Assembly: GCF_000003195.3 (NCBI RefSeq)
Contig: NC_012871.2
Span: forward strand, 3,707,997-3,771,996
Direction: 5' to 3'
Source of the DNA: Sorghum bicolor
Taxonomy: Eukaryota; Streptophyta; Magnoliopsida; Poales; Poaceae
DNA: 64,000 nt
The notes beneath the pieces are model-generated. The model was not told the origin of the DNA. It saw nothing but the letters and a program-made list of their open reading frames with translations, and did no database searches. The position numbers and the translations under genes are program-made. Positions 1 through 12,838 of this stretch are shown in pieces; position 1 is the first letter of the stretch, and every line of letters begins with the position of its first letter.

Positions 1-3000
1 TTTTTAGTTGGCTGCAAAGTCTGCAAAAGTTGCTTCAGAATTGACATGTTTGGTTGATTCAACAGATCAGGAATGGCAAGTAACTGCAAAAGGCACCAGA
101 CTTGTTAGCAAGCAGCTTCAGTTTCGAGATCTCTTGTCTATTTTCAGATGAAAGAAAATACATCCATAGAACAACCTTCCTGTAGCAGCCAAGAATCTCC
201 TTGCATACAGCAGTCACTATTGATGATTTGGAGACCACCACATATGGTATGTCTGGGTTGCCAGCAGAAGATGAATGTGAACTCCAGTTATCTGGACAGC
301 TCTCTGATACTGAAGAATAGTAGCGTATCTTGTTATCAACCGAAAGCAAGGAGAGTCAATGAAGGATAATACAAAATTCAAACAATGTTTTTCCCCTCGA
401 ACAATGCAGGAGAGCTGCATGTTCATGCATTTAGAACAAAAAGTACATAAAGGAGGAGATGGGGGGCTCATCCTACCAGCACAAACAGCCCCGACCATAA
501 AGAAATCGACTCAGCCCATTAATTATCTAGTAATTTAGTAATTCAAACAATGTAAAAGTAACAAGAAGCAGAAATTATGAAATAGAAGTTTACCATCTTT
601 GATCATTGAAACTGCTCCATTCAGATGCTTCCTTAAAACTAAGAATAGTGGCTGGATTTTGTCAAGAAATTCTTGTGTGCTCTTATGGCAATGACTACGA
701 GTATATTTTGCTTGAGAAGTACTAAGAAAAGGCTTGGCTGAAGGATTTAGATTATCTAATTTGTTATGCAGATCACGAAGAAGATATATATATGTTGGCA
801 GCTGCGCGAAAAAATAGCCAGACGTTAATAATTTAACAACATTTAGCAGTAATTATCTAGTACGAATAAAGTACCTCAGTTTCAAGGTAAGAAGATGAAC
901 CTTGACACTGCAAACAAAAAAAATCAATTGTTTTAATGAACATAAGATGGCAACTAAGATAGGAAGAAAAGGTTTTCTGATCCACTAGTCAATTTAAACT
1001 GAAGAAATCCATACCTCTGAGTAGTTCAACAAAGACAAGCATGTTGTATGCAGAGTTCTGAATTTGAATCTTTGCATATCCAGTTTAATTGGTGCTGCCA
1101 TTAAATCTATAAGCCCAAGTTCACCAGGATCATTAGCATCTTGTTCAATATCCTTTGACATCATTCCACTTGACGATGGTTGTGAAGAAGCTTTGTTTGT
1201 TGCTTGACTGACTGTTACTCCTGCTCTTTTGAAAGCATCTAATATTGTAGGTTGCTTGAGTTTATCATCAGGATTCATTTTTTCTGAGGCTTTGCCCTTG
1301 CAACCCTTCTGTCTTTTGCTGGAAGCACCATTTATGCTCTGTTCTCCCATGTTCTTTGGAATGTTGAATTTGCTGGTGCTTGTTGCTCCAGAACAATCCC
1401 CAAGATATCGCAGCTCAGGCAGAGATAATGGATAATTTTTGAGAAATGCATTCAGTAAACCTTCAAGTAATCTGAATTGCACAAATTTGTCATTTGTCAT
1501 TACTCATATATATGCCATACATGAATACATAAAAAGTTTGGAATCTACTAACTTCTCAGATTTAGATTAATCAACTGGACAATACTGATGGAAATTCACT
1601 GCCCACACACTTGGAGTCAGAAATAAGAACACCACAAAATTTTCAGTGCCCAGGGCCCAAGAATGATGATGGCAGAGCAAACAATATCCAATGAACAAGG
1701 ATCTAAATGGTTCTATTCCATTTATAGATGTCTCCTGAAATGGGCCTAACTATGAATGTGATCATTATCAGTATAAAAGCACAATAACGATGGGTGTACA
1801 CTCACATCAGATTTCTTACACGCTTCATAAGTTTTACTGCTGTCTCATCCCTTGCTTTCTGTGAAACATTATCAACCCTACTTTCAACTTGTGTGCCGAA
1901 AGCATTGAGCTGCATTGATGCTCTAGTTAGACAAAAGAGATGAAAATCACAGTTTGAAAATTATAGCATACAAAACCACTCACCAACTCCCTGATCCAGT
2001 TTATTGCATAGTACAGGGAATAGCACACTGTTTTTTTCTGCAGTCCTGACAAGTTCCCCCATTTAGCTCCATCCAAGTGCTGTCAGTGGTACATATTAGA
2101 AGTTATTATTTTGCTTGATCATTAAATAGCATCTCTCAAAGTTTTGAAAATTTACACACTGCAGAAGTGACATTTATATAGTGGAAGCAGTGAAGTTCTT
2201 GTACTTTTGTACAAGAGTGAAGAGATCTGCAAACAACCTATAGGTAAACATGAAAAAAAAAATAGCTACTCCTGCCATTCTTAAATGCTTGCCATCTGAT
2301 ATTACGCATATATTTGGCACCTCCATTTGGAAATATTTTGCAAACTACCTTAAGAATTACTCCCTTCAGTCAAAAATATACTTCACAATTGAGTTTGCAC
2401 AGTCTTCAATGCATATATTTGATCACTAATTCCTTTAACAATATATTTTTAAAATCCTTCAAATTTATGAGATTTTGCAAGTGCTTTTCAATGCAATTCT
2501 ACACATGTAACTTGCATTTTTCAAACTATACTTTAAACTTTTGATGTAGTTTTTAAGGTGAATCTTGTCTGAAACGACATGTTTCTATGACCAGAGGAAG
2601 TAAATAATTTGTGATTCGCCACTAGAAACTATTTGAGTGCAACAGCAAGTTAGAAGTATTCCACACCCAAGCAATTTAGAACTACACCAAGAAAGTAGAT
2701 AGCAATATAATTGAACGGAGAAACGTATATAACCTTGGTAGAGGGAAGGTGCAAAGGACAGCCAAGTAGTGCATTTATTCCACCAAGTGAGCCTTCATTT
2801 ACTAAACGCTCAATCTTTGATATAAAGCAAGAAAAATGTAAGCTCAGCAATTAAGACATGTAAAACTACATTGTTATGCACTTACTGTTGTTAAAAGTGA
2901 AAATTGGGACATAAGGATCTGCAAGCAGGATTGAGATCTGCAAAAAGTGAAAAATATTAGTAAATTTGGCTAGTGCATGTTCTTTGAAACTAATTAGCTA

Positions 3001-6000
3001 CTCCTTCCATTCCAATAATATGATCTGGCTTTTTTAGATTTTTATTATGTATCTAGACATAATATATATCTAGGTGCACAGATAAAGTTATGCATCTAGA
3101 AAAGCCAAAACGACTTATAATTTGGAATGAATGGAGTAACAAATAATGACACCATTAATAACTAATGGTATTTTACTTTTGGGGTGCAGTGGAGGCTAGA
3201 GGCATAATATTTAGACATACTGGAGAGACATTTCCATCCAACTTCATCCATAATTCTCCTGTAACCAAGGTGTCAACAATTACATTTGCACTTGTTTATT
3301 GTAAAGTATTGACAGCCTATGTTCAAAAGAAGTGGAGTCCAAAACAAAAAATAACTATGACATCAATAGCTAACCTTCTATGTCATCACATACACATTTC
3401 TCCGGTAGTTCGCCATTTTCTAGGTCAGCAAGAAAAGGTGTCTCAAATAATTCTGCAGCATGCTCTCCTACCCTGAATAGACCAATTGGTAAAATGAACC
3501 ATCTTGCATGAGCTCAACCAGCAGAAAATACATATGACGAAATATCGAACATATACCATCATTTTGTACCTACCACTCATGAATTGAAGAGTGAATAACT
3601 TTGCTATCCAGCAAAGCAGCTAATTCATCATATAGAAAAATCAAGGGTAATGTCACAAATTTGCATGAGTTAACAGACATCGTCAGCAATTCCAGGGCCT
3701 CCTCACAATTTGGTTGCTACCAAACCAGCCAAATAAAATTAGCATTAGGATTTCATGAATGCAAAACAAGGTTGATGCAGTAAGTGCAGTTGTGTCCCAG
3801 AAAAGAAACTTTACCAATTTTGCTTTACAATATATGCATTCCTAACATGTCATCCTTCATTTCAGCATGTGTATAAGATATATGGTATACTATTTTATCA
3901 GTCGCTCATGATGCTTTGCAACAAACAGAATCACCAACTAATAATTAGTTTAATTATTCATAAAAATTTGTTATATATTATCTATGAAGATTTGTCATGA
4001 TAGATGGTTTATACCTGAGGTACTCAAGGTGTTTAATAATTTCAGCAATAAATTTGTTATGAAGGTCAGACATAACATATGCACTTGGCGTGTTGTTTCA
4101 ACAAAACATTGCCACTTATCCTAAATTTACATTGTGCTTAAAACAAACCTGAGATGATGAACAGTTCACAGCAGCATTGACATCAGTGGAAGCAATAGTA
4201 GAAACTATCCTTAAAACCCCAATTATTCCCATCCGTCTATACTTCATGTCTGGATTACCAACCTACAAGGTAAGAAGCAGGCACAGAAAACAATAACAGA
4301 TTGTAATTTGCAAATGAAAGATGTCTTTCTGAGAAGAATGTGCTGCCCATGTAAGAAATGGGGTCGTCATACCTGCTTTCTCACCACCATTAGAAGCTCA
4401 TTGGCTACTTTAGAGCCACCTGAACCAGTATTGAAGCCAGCAGCCAGTGCCAAACGACAGAAGATATCGTAAACCTATATAAATCATGATCAGGTATTAT
4501 TTATGGAGACATATTAGGAGAGAAATGAACAATGTATCACAAACCTTCCGAAGATTATCTTCATGAAAACTCTCCAAGTAATCCAATATTCCTGTATTGA
4601 AAAGGTCGATAAATCTGTTCAGCAAATGAAAATTGAAAAGCACTAAGTACAAAGAAAAGTATTTATATCGGAAGAAGAATAAAAAGGGTGGACTTAAAGA
4701 CCAACTACCAGCATAGGAAAGTACCTTACCATTGCATTATATATCAGTAGAAGAATAAAAAGTGTGGACTAAAGACCAACTACCAGCATAGGAAAGTACC
4801 TTACCAGTTATATGTGAAGATATAGGAATCAGTTCCTCCGAATTGTTGGATGTCAGAGAAATCATGATATCCAGAGCAGATGAAACTTCATAGCTAACCC
4901 CAGAACCTATATGAGCGACCAATGAACCCACAAGCTGCAAAAAAAAGGGACAAACTATTAGAAAATGAACAGATGAAATGCACAAAACAAAATAGATAAT
5001 TTGTAATCGAAGATAGCAATTCCATGTGGAAGAAAATTTCATTGAGTAAACTTCTTCAGCTTAACACATGAGAAATCACATCCGAACACTATGGTTTTTG
5101 CCAACTGCTAGAAACAAAGAAAAGCTACCACTCACTGAAAGCAATATCAGATTGCAACTAAAGGATCCCTCCCAAGGTTATGCTACCTGAACATAGAACA
5201 TATCATAACACTTGCTTCCCTGCTTCTGTGGGATATGAACATGTCAAGGGCGTCGAGCCCTAGGGTAGCTGGCCCTTGGCTACGTAGTTCGTAGCCTCGG
5301 TCCGTCTTCTCCGGCGAGGTTTGCCCCTCCGCCGTAGGCTTAGGAAATATTGAGAGAGATAGGTTTAGAAGATATCAATTCTTGCTTTCCCTTCAAGGTC
5401 CCGATTACAAAGGATATATAGTCCTTGGTGAATAGAAATAGCAACTAACCTTTCCCTGATTACAGGGATACTAAATCTATTATTATCTAAATCCAACTAC
5501 TGCCCGTGTCCCCCTTGGACACGCTGCGCGCTAGCCGCGGCCTCCTGGCCTTGCTGGACACTCTGGGCGCGCTCAGCCGCGCGGCGGATGTCCCTGGCCC
5601 GGCGCCTACGTGTATACATGTGCCCGTACATGACAGAACATAACCTTGTCATGACCAGAAATCAGATGACACTAAGTTTCTCAACTGTAATCAGTTATCG
5701 ATATCACTTCATCATCAGCTCCAACACTCTTCTACCCATAGTATAAGTCCTACAATCCCTCTAGCATGCAGGCATACTATGAGTTTAATAGCATCCTTTT
5801 TAATGTATCATTCATATATATGCTGGACCTGACATGGTCATTCAATACTAATTCACAGAGTACATATTCATTTATTATGCATTCGCACTTAAACCAACAA
5901 AGTGTATGAAAGTATTACAAAATTGAATGTTTCAGAAATCACAAAGATTATATTGTGCCATCAGCATATATAAGACATTCTCAACTTTTTAGCCTGTGGA

Positions 6001-7772
6001 TCGTGACAACCAGAAGTGTCGAAAGCCAAGCGGTACCTCTAGCCTGGAATATGTATCAGTGAACTCTTCAAATAGTGCTGTGAACAAATAAGCCGCAAAC
6101 TCTCTAGCTTTCTCTTCCTTGCAAGCCAACAAGTAATCACTAACTGAGAGGTATGACATGAAATGTTCCTGATTCAAGTTAAATCATGTCACATTTAGAC
6201 TCCAAATTAGCATGAATATTTACATGTATGCTGCCTGTATACAATCATTGCAGTATAATGAAGAACTAACCTTCACCAGTTCAGTGTTTCCATGAATGCA
6301 TTGATCAAACAGCGTCTCTCTTATGCACTCCTGTAAGATCTTGGACTTCAATATTTTCTCTGCACTCTTCTGTAGAGCACCACCATTGGCATAGATAAGC
6401 ATGATGAGCCAAACATCAATCACTTTGTGATCCCTCGGGTGGTCAACTGACTTCAGCTCCTTCAAGAAAGCCTCACAAAGCATCTGCATTCACAACAAAG
6501 CACAGCCAATAAGAAGCTTGAACATAGCAGCAAAAAGGATTTCAAAAAGTTCCAGGGGAGAGTTTCCCCAATCTACAGTACTTTGCCGCAAAACAAACTG
6601 AAGATTCAAATAGTTTACATTCTTAAACCGTAGGCCTGATCTCAGTGTATCAAGTATTGCCCCATCAGTGCTTTTAGCCGATGCCTTCCCTTTAAGCTTC
6701 TTACTTCGTGCAGCCCGTGGATCCACAGCACCAACAAACTTGAGCTGCTCACGTATCTGCAATATAATCCTCCCAGCATTGACTGGTGTAGCCGACAAAA
6801 GCAAGAACCTGAGCAAATGAGGCATCTGGTCTGGAGCAATTGTCCGGATGCATGATATCGCAACAGTCACTGCCTGCAGGAGAGCCACGTCATCAGTTCA
6901 CTGACAGACACAAAACAGAGAAGAAAATGTGTCCACATCATCTGCTCCTCATCATACAGATACAAAACAAAGTTCACTGAAAGACACACAGAACAGAGAA
7001 GAAAATGTGTCTACATCACCTGCTCCTGCAACTCCTCGTTGAGGTTAAGATCCGACAGCACATCAAGCACGGCGACCACGATCTCGGAGTCCTCCTGCAG
7101 GAGCTTCTCGAGCGCGGTGACCACAGCGGCGTGGCTCTGGTCACCGACGATCTCCGGGAGCGAGCCGATGATCTCCTTCTTCAGGCGGGGCGGGGCCACG
7201 GAGAGCACCTCCACGAGCTTGTCGACGAAGGCGTCGGCGTCGACAAGGAAATCGAGCCATCGGAACTGCGACACGATGAGCCTCCCCACGTCGTCCTGCA
7301 GCGGCAATCCGTCGAGCGCGCCGCCGCGGCTGTCGTCGAAGTGCTCGGGCAGCTTCTCGAGGAGCAGCGCGAGAAGGCCCGGCTGGAGCGCGGGGACGGA
7401 GAGGAGAGCCCGCGCGAGGCTCGGCGCGTGCGGCGCTGTCGGGAGGAGCAGCTGGCGGAGCCGCGCAGGGGAGGAGGCCACGAAGGCGGCGAGGCCCTCG
7501 AGGAGGCGCCGCGCGGGGGCCGAGGGGGAGGCGGAGGAGGCGTCCCCGCCCGCGGAGAGCTTGCGCGAGAGGCGGGCCGCGAACAAGTGCGGCGAGGAGA
7601 GGGACGGGGGCTGGTGCGGCGGGACGAGGAGCGTGCAGCCCGCGTCGGCGAGCAGCGCCGCCGCCGCGTCGATGGCGGAGGAAGAGTCGGGGTCGGCGGC
7701 CCTGGGGGGCTCGGGCGGCGGGGCTGGGCGCTTGCGCGGGTTGATGGGGCGGGTGCGCTGCAGGAACACCAT
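1..7772 (-). CDS. FANCD2: Fanconi anemia group D2 protein (FANCD2), 3' end beyond the window
   Basis: FANCD2 is the nuclear partner of FANCI. It is monoubiquitinated in DNA interstrand crosslink repair and also acts in plant meiotic recombination (family knowledge). Twenty exons splice in one frame: 7772-7020, 6873-6619, 6483-6271, 6168-6037, 4934-4805, 4591-4545, 4474-4373, 4262-4149, 3716-3574, 3472-3375, 3258-3177, 2937-2886, 2814-2734, 2079-1984, 1909-1806, 1471-1015, 907-875, 801-594, 303-176 and 83-1. They give about 1,103 residues; the family is usually near 1,450, so the C-terminus lies to the left. Landmarks shared with animal FANCD2 are RLIVSQFRWLD, SLPEIVGD (204-211), GILDYLE before the ubiquitination-site region, and INWIREL. 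All introns are GT-AG. I chose the ATG at 7772 (MVFLQ); an in-frame ATG at 7826 would add 18 Ser/Arg-rich residues. Exon 1 is very GC-rich and later exons AT-rich, which is common in grasses. Promoter elements are not obvious. Confidence 0.93.
2360..2600. mobile_element. Stowaway-like MITE in a FANCD2 intron
   Basis: The ends read CTCCCTTCAGTCA on the left and, reverse-complemented, CTTCCTCTGGTCA on the right, each flanked by TA. This fits a degenerate Stowaway (Tc1/mariner-type) MITE. It lies in the intron between the exons at 2814-2734 and 2079-1984 and does not touch a splice site. Confidence 0.55.
3001..3136. mobile_element. Stowaway MITE in a FANCD2 intron
   Basis: The element is 136 bp with inverted ends CTCCTTCCATTCCAA and TTGGAATGAATGGAG and TA target duplications at 2999-3000 and 3137-3138. 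It sits between the exons at 3258-3177 and 2937-2886, about 40 bp from the nearer splice donor. Confidence 0.75.
4663..4808 (-). repeat. Tandem duplication carrying a second copy of a FANCD2 splice donor
   Basis: A segment of about 70 bp occurs twice (4663-4733 and 4739-4808, offset 75-76 bp, few mismatches). The 4739-4808 copy contains the used donor of the exon ending at 4805. The other copy, lower in coordinate and so downstream in the transcript, repeats the same donor sequence at 4729-4728. Use of the second donor would add 75 nt but reads into TAA, so it would be non-productive. Confidence 0.8.
5242..5635 (-). mobile_element. Solo LTR, Copia-like, in a FANCD2 intron
   Basis: This 394-bp GC-rich island lies in the 1.1-kb intron between the exons at 6168-6037 and 4934-4805. 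It begins TGTCA, ends TGACA, and has an exact 5-bp target duplication GAACA at 5237-5241 and 5636-5640. Read on the minus strand it has LTR architecture, with a TATATAT promoter motif near 5415 followed by a transcribed-leader-like stretch. There is no internal region, so it arose by LTR-LTR recombination. Superfamily assignment is inference. Confidence 0.85.
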
Positions 7773-9821
7773 CGGCGCCGCCGATCGCCGCGGCGAAGAC
7801 GAGTTATGGCTTCTTCGAGAAGACACGGGGACAGGGTCACAGACTCACAGGGAGTTTGGGGAATTTTTGGGGTGGGTTTGGGGGAAATGAAATTTTGGCG
7901 CCATGGCGCCGGGGAAGCGCACGGAGGTTTGGAGAACAACCTCAATGGCAGGTGGGGTCGTATGGTCTGACCTTCACATGAGGTGATGTCAGGTGAATGG
8001 ACTTGGGCTTGGTAGGATCGAAGACCTGAGGAACACACGCCTGGGCCAGGCCGCTAGGCAGTTCCTCCAGGCCGTCGATTTCCGACGCATGGGCTGGATT
8101 GACGTCCTAGGCAGCAGCCGAAACGGGGCTCCGATCCTCTCCACTAGCCTACACTAACAAAGTCCATGGCAGTTAGCCCATCATGGCATATGGGCCCGTA
8201 TGTAAGATGGGCTAGTCTAGCGGCTTGCTAAGTGGACCTGAGGTACAAATCGGAGGAACTTGCCCAACGAGGGATAAACCGAGAGGGAAGAAGGATGTGG
8301 GAGGATGATTTAGTCATATTATTACTTGAGCTCGATGTCGTCTAGGTTCATCAAGAGGTAGATCTTCTAATGTTAGGTTATGGGATGCTCATCATGAGGT
8401 GGGGGAAGATTAAGGCTGTGTTTGATTTTGAGATAGGAGAGTATGATATTTTCATTTGAGTACTCTAAGATGGGACGATTCAATCTCTATGTTTTGTTGA
8501 GGGGACGTCCTACTCCGAGTTTGGTTGGAGCAACCAAGATGAAGAGGATACATCATAGTTTGTGATGCATTAGACATCTGTTAAGTGGGATAATTATGTC
8601 ACCTCACCTACCTTTTTTTTCTTCCTTCTAGTCTGCAACCCTAGACCTAGCCTCAGTCGCTAGTTTGTCGAGCCCTTCGCTCTGTTGTTCTAGCTGTCCT
8701 AGCCCATGATCCATGCATCGCTTATCTGCCTACTCTCGACCATGACTTTGTGCCCTGCTTATCTACCCGAGAAGCCGTCACTTGCAGTCTATGCCTTCAC
8801 CTTCGATCATCTCACCTCAAGCCAAACAGAAGGAGGAAAGAAGAAAAAAAGGACCAACAGAGAACAAGACCGTAACAAAAGGGACGAACGCGTACCTCAA
8901 CTTTTGAGGAGCATCTAGGGATGACATCTTATAGAGATTCCCCTCCTTAAAATGGTTCCATTTTATCTATTTTCAAAACAAACACCGAGACGAAGTGAGA
9001 TATCCAATGTGTTCCTCTTGCGTCCCTCAACTAAACTACACCCTATGAAAAGAAGTGAGAAGGAGGTGCTGACTGCTGAGTGCTAAAGAAATGAAAGAAA
9101 AAATATACCCACTTTAACTATGGTTTGTCCAAAAGCATGCGTAATCAAGTGCATATAAAGCATGGAAAAAGTTGAAACGGGAGTGCCATGATTTTTTTTT
9201 CTATTGTGAGTTTGTGACTAATCACCTGTAATTTGTCCTTTTGCCAGCAATTCTAGCGCTCTAGCTACATCCGCGGCCATTCCGAGCTGCCAAATGTGCT
9301 CCCTGAACTTGTGTGGGAAATTGGGAATTATTGCACAAGTCTGACAAATGGAGACTCCATGGACACAACGGAACTCCAACTTTTATAAATCATGAACTTA
9401 TAACTGCAGCTAAAGTAAATGCAGGTTACAAGATAAAGCAGACAGGCCTGTTTGGTTACGTGTTTCCGGCTTGAAACGGATCGGAACATTTTTAGCGCAG
9501 TATAATTTATCAAATGGTTCCATGTTCGAAACAATTCTATGTCATTCCAGCCTGGAAACGAACCCGGCTGTGAAATTTTTTTCGTTCCCGTCGAATCAAC
9601 ACGTGCAAAACGGTAACCACTTCAGCTGTATTGCCATCTCCGGAAATGCTTGCCTGATTTTTTTTTTCAAATTACAAGAAGTTTTTTCTTTTCCCCAACA
9701 CACATATATGAAATCAATTTTTGATGAGAGAAAGAAACATCCGCATGTAACTCAGGGACAATCTAAATCCTGAAATGCTAAACAAAAACATGTTCTATTG
9801 GTCACGCAATTTACGCAAATA
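7773..9821. other. Intergenic: FANCD2 upstream region and transposon relics
   Basis: The first about 150 bp are FANCD2 5' leader and promoter, without a clear TATA box. The rest is low-coding sequence with degraded repeats. Around 9446-9568 there is a weak inverted-repeat relic (GGCCTGTTTGGTT at one end, GGAAACGAACC at the other) related to the clear element at 25005-25130. No gene was recognised. Confidence 0.5.
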
Positions 9822-10228
9822 CTCCATCAATTCTAAATTACAAGTCGCTTCGAGTTTTATTTATTTATTTATCTATTTTACTATGGCCTTGTTTCATTCT
9901 CTATCTAAAATTTTTTCATCCATCACATCAATTTTTTCGACACATACATGGAACATTAAATGTAGACGAAAACAAAAAGTAATTGCACAGTTTGCCTATA
10001 AAGCATAAGACGAATCTTTTAAATCTAATTAGTCCATGATTAAACACTAATTGCCAAATAAAACGAAAAAGCTACCGTAACCAAAATCCAAAAAGGTTTG
10101 GATCTAAACAAGGCCTATGTATCTAACTCTTTAAAAAAATTATTAGAAAAAAGATATTATTTATCCCGATGCATCGCAAATAGATGTACCAAAAAATTAA
10201 AGCATCTTATAGTTTGGAATGGAGGGAG
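9822..10228. mobile_element. Stowaway MITE interrupted by another MITE
   Basis: The left end CTCCATCAATTCTAAATTAC and right end ending TTTGGAATGGAGGGAG form Stowaway-type inverted termini. A second element (9885-10115) sits inside it, so the two sides of the host MITE are separated. Confidence 0.65.
9885..10115. mobile_element. GGCCTTGTTTAG-type MITE nested in a Stowaway element
   Basis: The ends are GGCCTTGTTTC and AAACAAGGCC, with 3-bp target duplications TAT at 9882-9884 and 10116-10118. The interior carries family words such as CATTAAATGTAGACGAAAAC and GACGAATCTTTTAAA. It belongs to the most frequent MITE family in this window. Confidence 0.75.
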
Positions 10229-10582
10229 TCCTACACAAAAACTTCTGGACTTTGGAGAGCAATCACTTCTATTGATTGATGTCGCTATCTATGCAAATGC
10301 TAAACAAAAACATGTTCTCTGGGACAATATAAATCCTGAAATGTCAAGTAATTGGCCAGTTTCAGAAAATCACAAGGGATATACTGACACAGATCAGCAT
10401 TTGTGAAGCACAACTGGGGTTAAACTAGCAAATTGGATCCATCCGAGCCATGAGTGTAGTAGCGTGCACAATCACTACTCTTCCCCCTGCTTCCATACAC
10501 TTCCAGTTCCAGCCCCGCCTTCAGGTGAGCGTCTGAGCCCCGACCCGCGCAGCCGCACCGCACCCCTACTCTGACGCCGCCC

Positions 10583-11859
10583 ATGTCCGCCGCACCGGCG
10601 GCCGCGGCCGCGGCCCCGCCCCGCCGCGTGGTCATCTGCGGCGGCGGCGTGGTGGGCGCGTGCACGGCCTACTTCCTCTCCACCCACGCCGGGTCCCCCA
10701 CCGTCCCGACGCTCATCGAAAAGTGCGCCCCGGCGTGCGCCGCCTCGGGGAAAGCCGGCGGGTTCCTGGCGCTCGACTGGTGCGACTCCACCCAGGCGCT
10801 GTCCAGCCTCGCGCGGGCCTCCTTCGCGCTCCACCGCCGCCTCGCCGACGCCCTCGGCGGCGCCGACGCCTACGGCTTCCGCCCCGTCCACACCCTCTCC
10901 GTCCTGCTGCCCACGCACCCCGGGCCCGCCCCCGCTAGTTCGCCGCACCCGCGGCTCCCGCCCTGGGTCGACCCCTCCGCGTCCGCGGCCCCGCCGAGGG
11001 AGCTCGGGACCCCGGACACCACCGCGCAGGTCCACCCGGGCCTCTTCACCAAGGCCGTCCTCGCCGCGTCGGGCGCCGAGGTCGTCATCGGCGAGGTGGA
11101 GCGCGTCGTGGCCCGGGACGGCCGCGTCGCCGGCGTCGTGGTCAAGGGGCGCGACGCCGTGGTGGACGCCGACGCCGTCGTGCTCGCGCTCGGCCCCTGG
11201 TCCGGCCGCCTCGAGGTCGTCCGCGAGGTGTTCGACGTGTCCGGGCTCAAGGCGCACAGCATCGTGCTCCGGCCGCGCGAGCCCGACAAGATCACGCCGC
11301 ACTGCGTCTTCCTCAGCTACCAGCCGGAGCCCGGCGCCAAGATGCTCAACCCTGAGGTGTACCCGCGGCCCACCGGTACGCCATTGCTGCCTGCCTCCTA
11401 CCTGCTGAAATTCTTGCACAACTACACTATACTAAACTGAATGGCTCAATTCGTTTCTCTGCGCATTCAGGGGAGGTGTACATTTGTGGAATGAGCAAGG
11501 ACGAGAACCCGCCAGATGACCCAGCAACAATAACAGGCGAACCAGACTCGATTGCAATGCTGCATAAGATTGCAGGGAAGGTGTCCAGCCAGCTGAAGAA
11601 GGAAGAAGGCGCTGAGGTGGTCGTGGAGCAGGCGTGCTACCTGCCGTGCACCACCGACGGGCTGCCGGTCATCGGGGAGATGCCAGGCGTGAAGGGGTGC
11701 TATGTGGCCACCGGGCACAGCTGCTGGGGCATCCTCAATGGTCCGGCCACCGGCGCGGCCCTCGCGGAGCTCATCCTCGACGGTAAGGCCAAGATCGTTG
11801 ACCTTGAGCCTTTCAGCCCGGCAAGGTTTCTCAAGAGAAGGAGCAGGCGTGGAGCCTGA
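10583..11859 (+). CDS. FAD-dependent oxidoreductase, DAO/TDA3-like
   Basis: Two exons, 10583-11375 and 11471-11859 (intron GT-AG, phase 1), encode 393 residues. Residues 16-30 (VVICGGGVVGACTAY) form the Rossmann GxGxxG dinucleotide-binding motif, and KAGGFLALDW follows as a second FAD contact region. The C-terminal exon ends with LPVIGEMPG and a GCYVATGHSCWGILNGP block, the usual FAD-closing motif of the D-amino-acid-oxidase fold. Similar plant proteins and yeast Tda3 are annotated only as putative FAD oxidoreductases, so the substrate is unknown. No transit peptide is evident. Exon 1 is extremely GC-rich, which produces long artefactual frames on both strands. The ATG at 10583 lies directly before the Ala-rich leader and is the natural start. 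It is an isolated gene; the next gene is convergent. Confidence 0.9.
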
Positions 11860-12838
11860 CCGTGTGATGTGCTTCGTGAGTTCGTGTGAATGTTCAGATT
11901 CAAGTTTGTTACTGAATCAAACACTCTGACTCTCCCTTTGCCTATTCCTCAGTGATGAGAGTTGCAAAACATGAATGAGTTAATAAATCATGGATATATA
12001 GTCTTGATTTTGCGTATCTGTTGTACACACATCACAAAAGGTCCAACTTGCCAACATCATGATCAGATGTTCATTTAGCTGAGCTTGAGCTCAACAAGCT
12101 GTTGCATCTGCAGCTATTCGACTTGCACAATGTTTCCTTGTGGTCAAGTGACACTCTACTACCTAATAATAATAAAAAAGGAGGAAAAGGTGACACTATA
12201 CTGCAAATGTGAAAGATTCAGTCAATTTTGCACTACCAACTCGTAGCAAAGTTATCAGCAAAGCTTTACAAAGAAAACCAACATTCTTATTCCACATAAT
12301 CTGTATGATTCAGACACTTGAAAACATGTTTTGAAGCCTTCCCCAAGAATGCTAACCATAACCTTATTCTTGAGGCATAATCAAGCATGAGAAGTGAAAC
12401 GGTATGCACAAAATATTGGAGCTGCAAGCAGTGCAGACGCTGGATCAACCTTCGTTATCGATAAGATTGTGATCCCGTACAAGACTACAAGGTAACTTGC
12501 CTCCACAAAAAAAATATGCAGCACTGTTCTGACACAGCCCTGGTTTAGTTTCCAAAATTTTGCAAGATTTCATGTCAAATCGAATCTTTGGACGCATGCA
12601 TGGAGCATTAAATATAAACGAAAACAAAAACTAATTAAACAGTTTGTCTGTAATTTGCGAGACAAATCTTAGTTAGCCCATGATTTGACAATAATTACCA
12701 AATACAAACGGAAGTGCTACAGCCAAGCCAAAAAAATTTGCGAACTAAACAAGGCTGTCTTAGATCAAAAAGATTTAAACATGAATCTGACTAGGGTTAG
12801 GATAGTTTTCATAAGTCAGTCTTTCTGACACAGATTTA
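11860..12838. other. Convergent intergenic gap with 3' UTRs and a MITE
   Basis: This holds the 3' UTRs of the oxidoreductase and of the RimP-like gene, which face each other. Apart from the MITE at 12537-12756 nothing gene-like is visible. Confidence 0.6.
12537..12756. mobile_element. GGCCTTGTTTAG-type MITE, diverged
   Basis: The ends are CCCTGGTTTAGTTTCC and GAACTAAACAAGGCTG. The interior shares CATGCATGGAGCATTAAATA and GCGAGACAAATCTTAG with the other family members. Target duplications are not clear. Confidence 0.65.

Noticed and set aside
7005..7970. Long open frames antisense to FANCD2 exon 1
   Set aside because: Arg/Gly-rich translations typical of the complement of a GC-rich coding exon; the minus-strand protein matches FANCD2.
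10475..11419. 314-codon minus-strand frame opposite the FAD oxidoreductase
   Set aside because: Shadow of a GC-rich exon, with no domain; the plus strand has the Rossmann motif.
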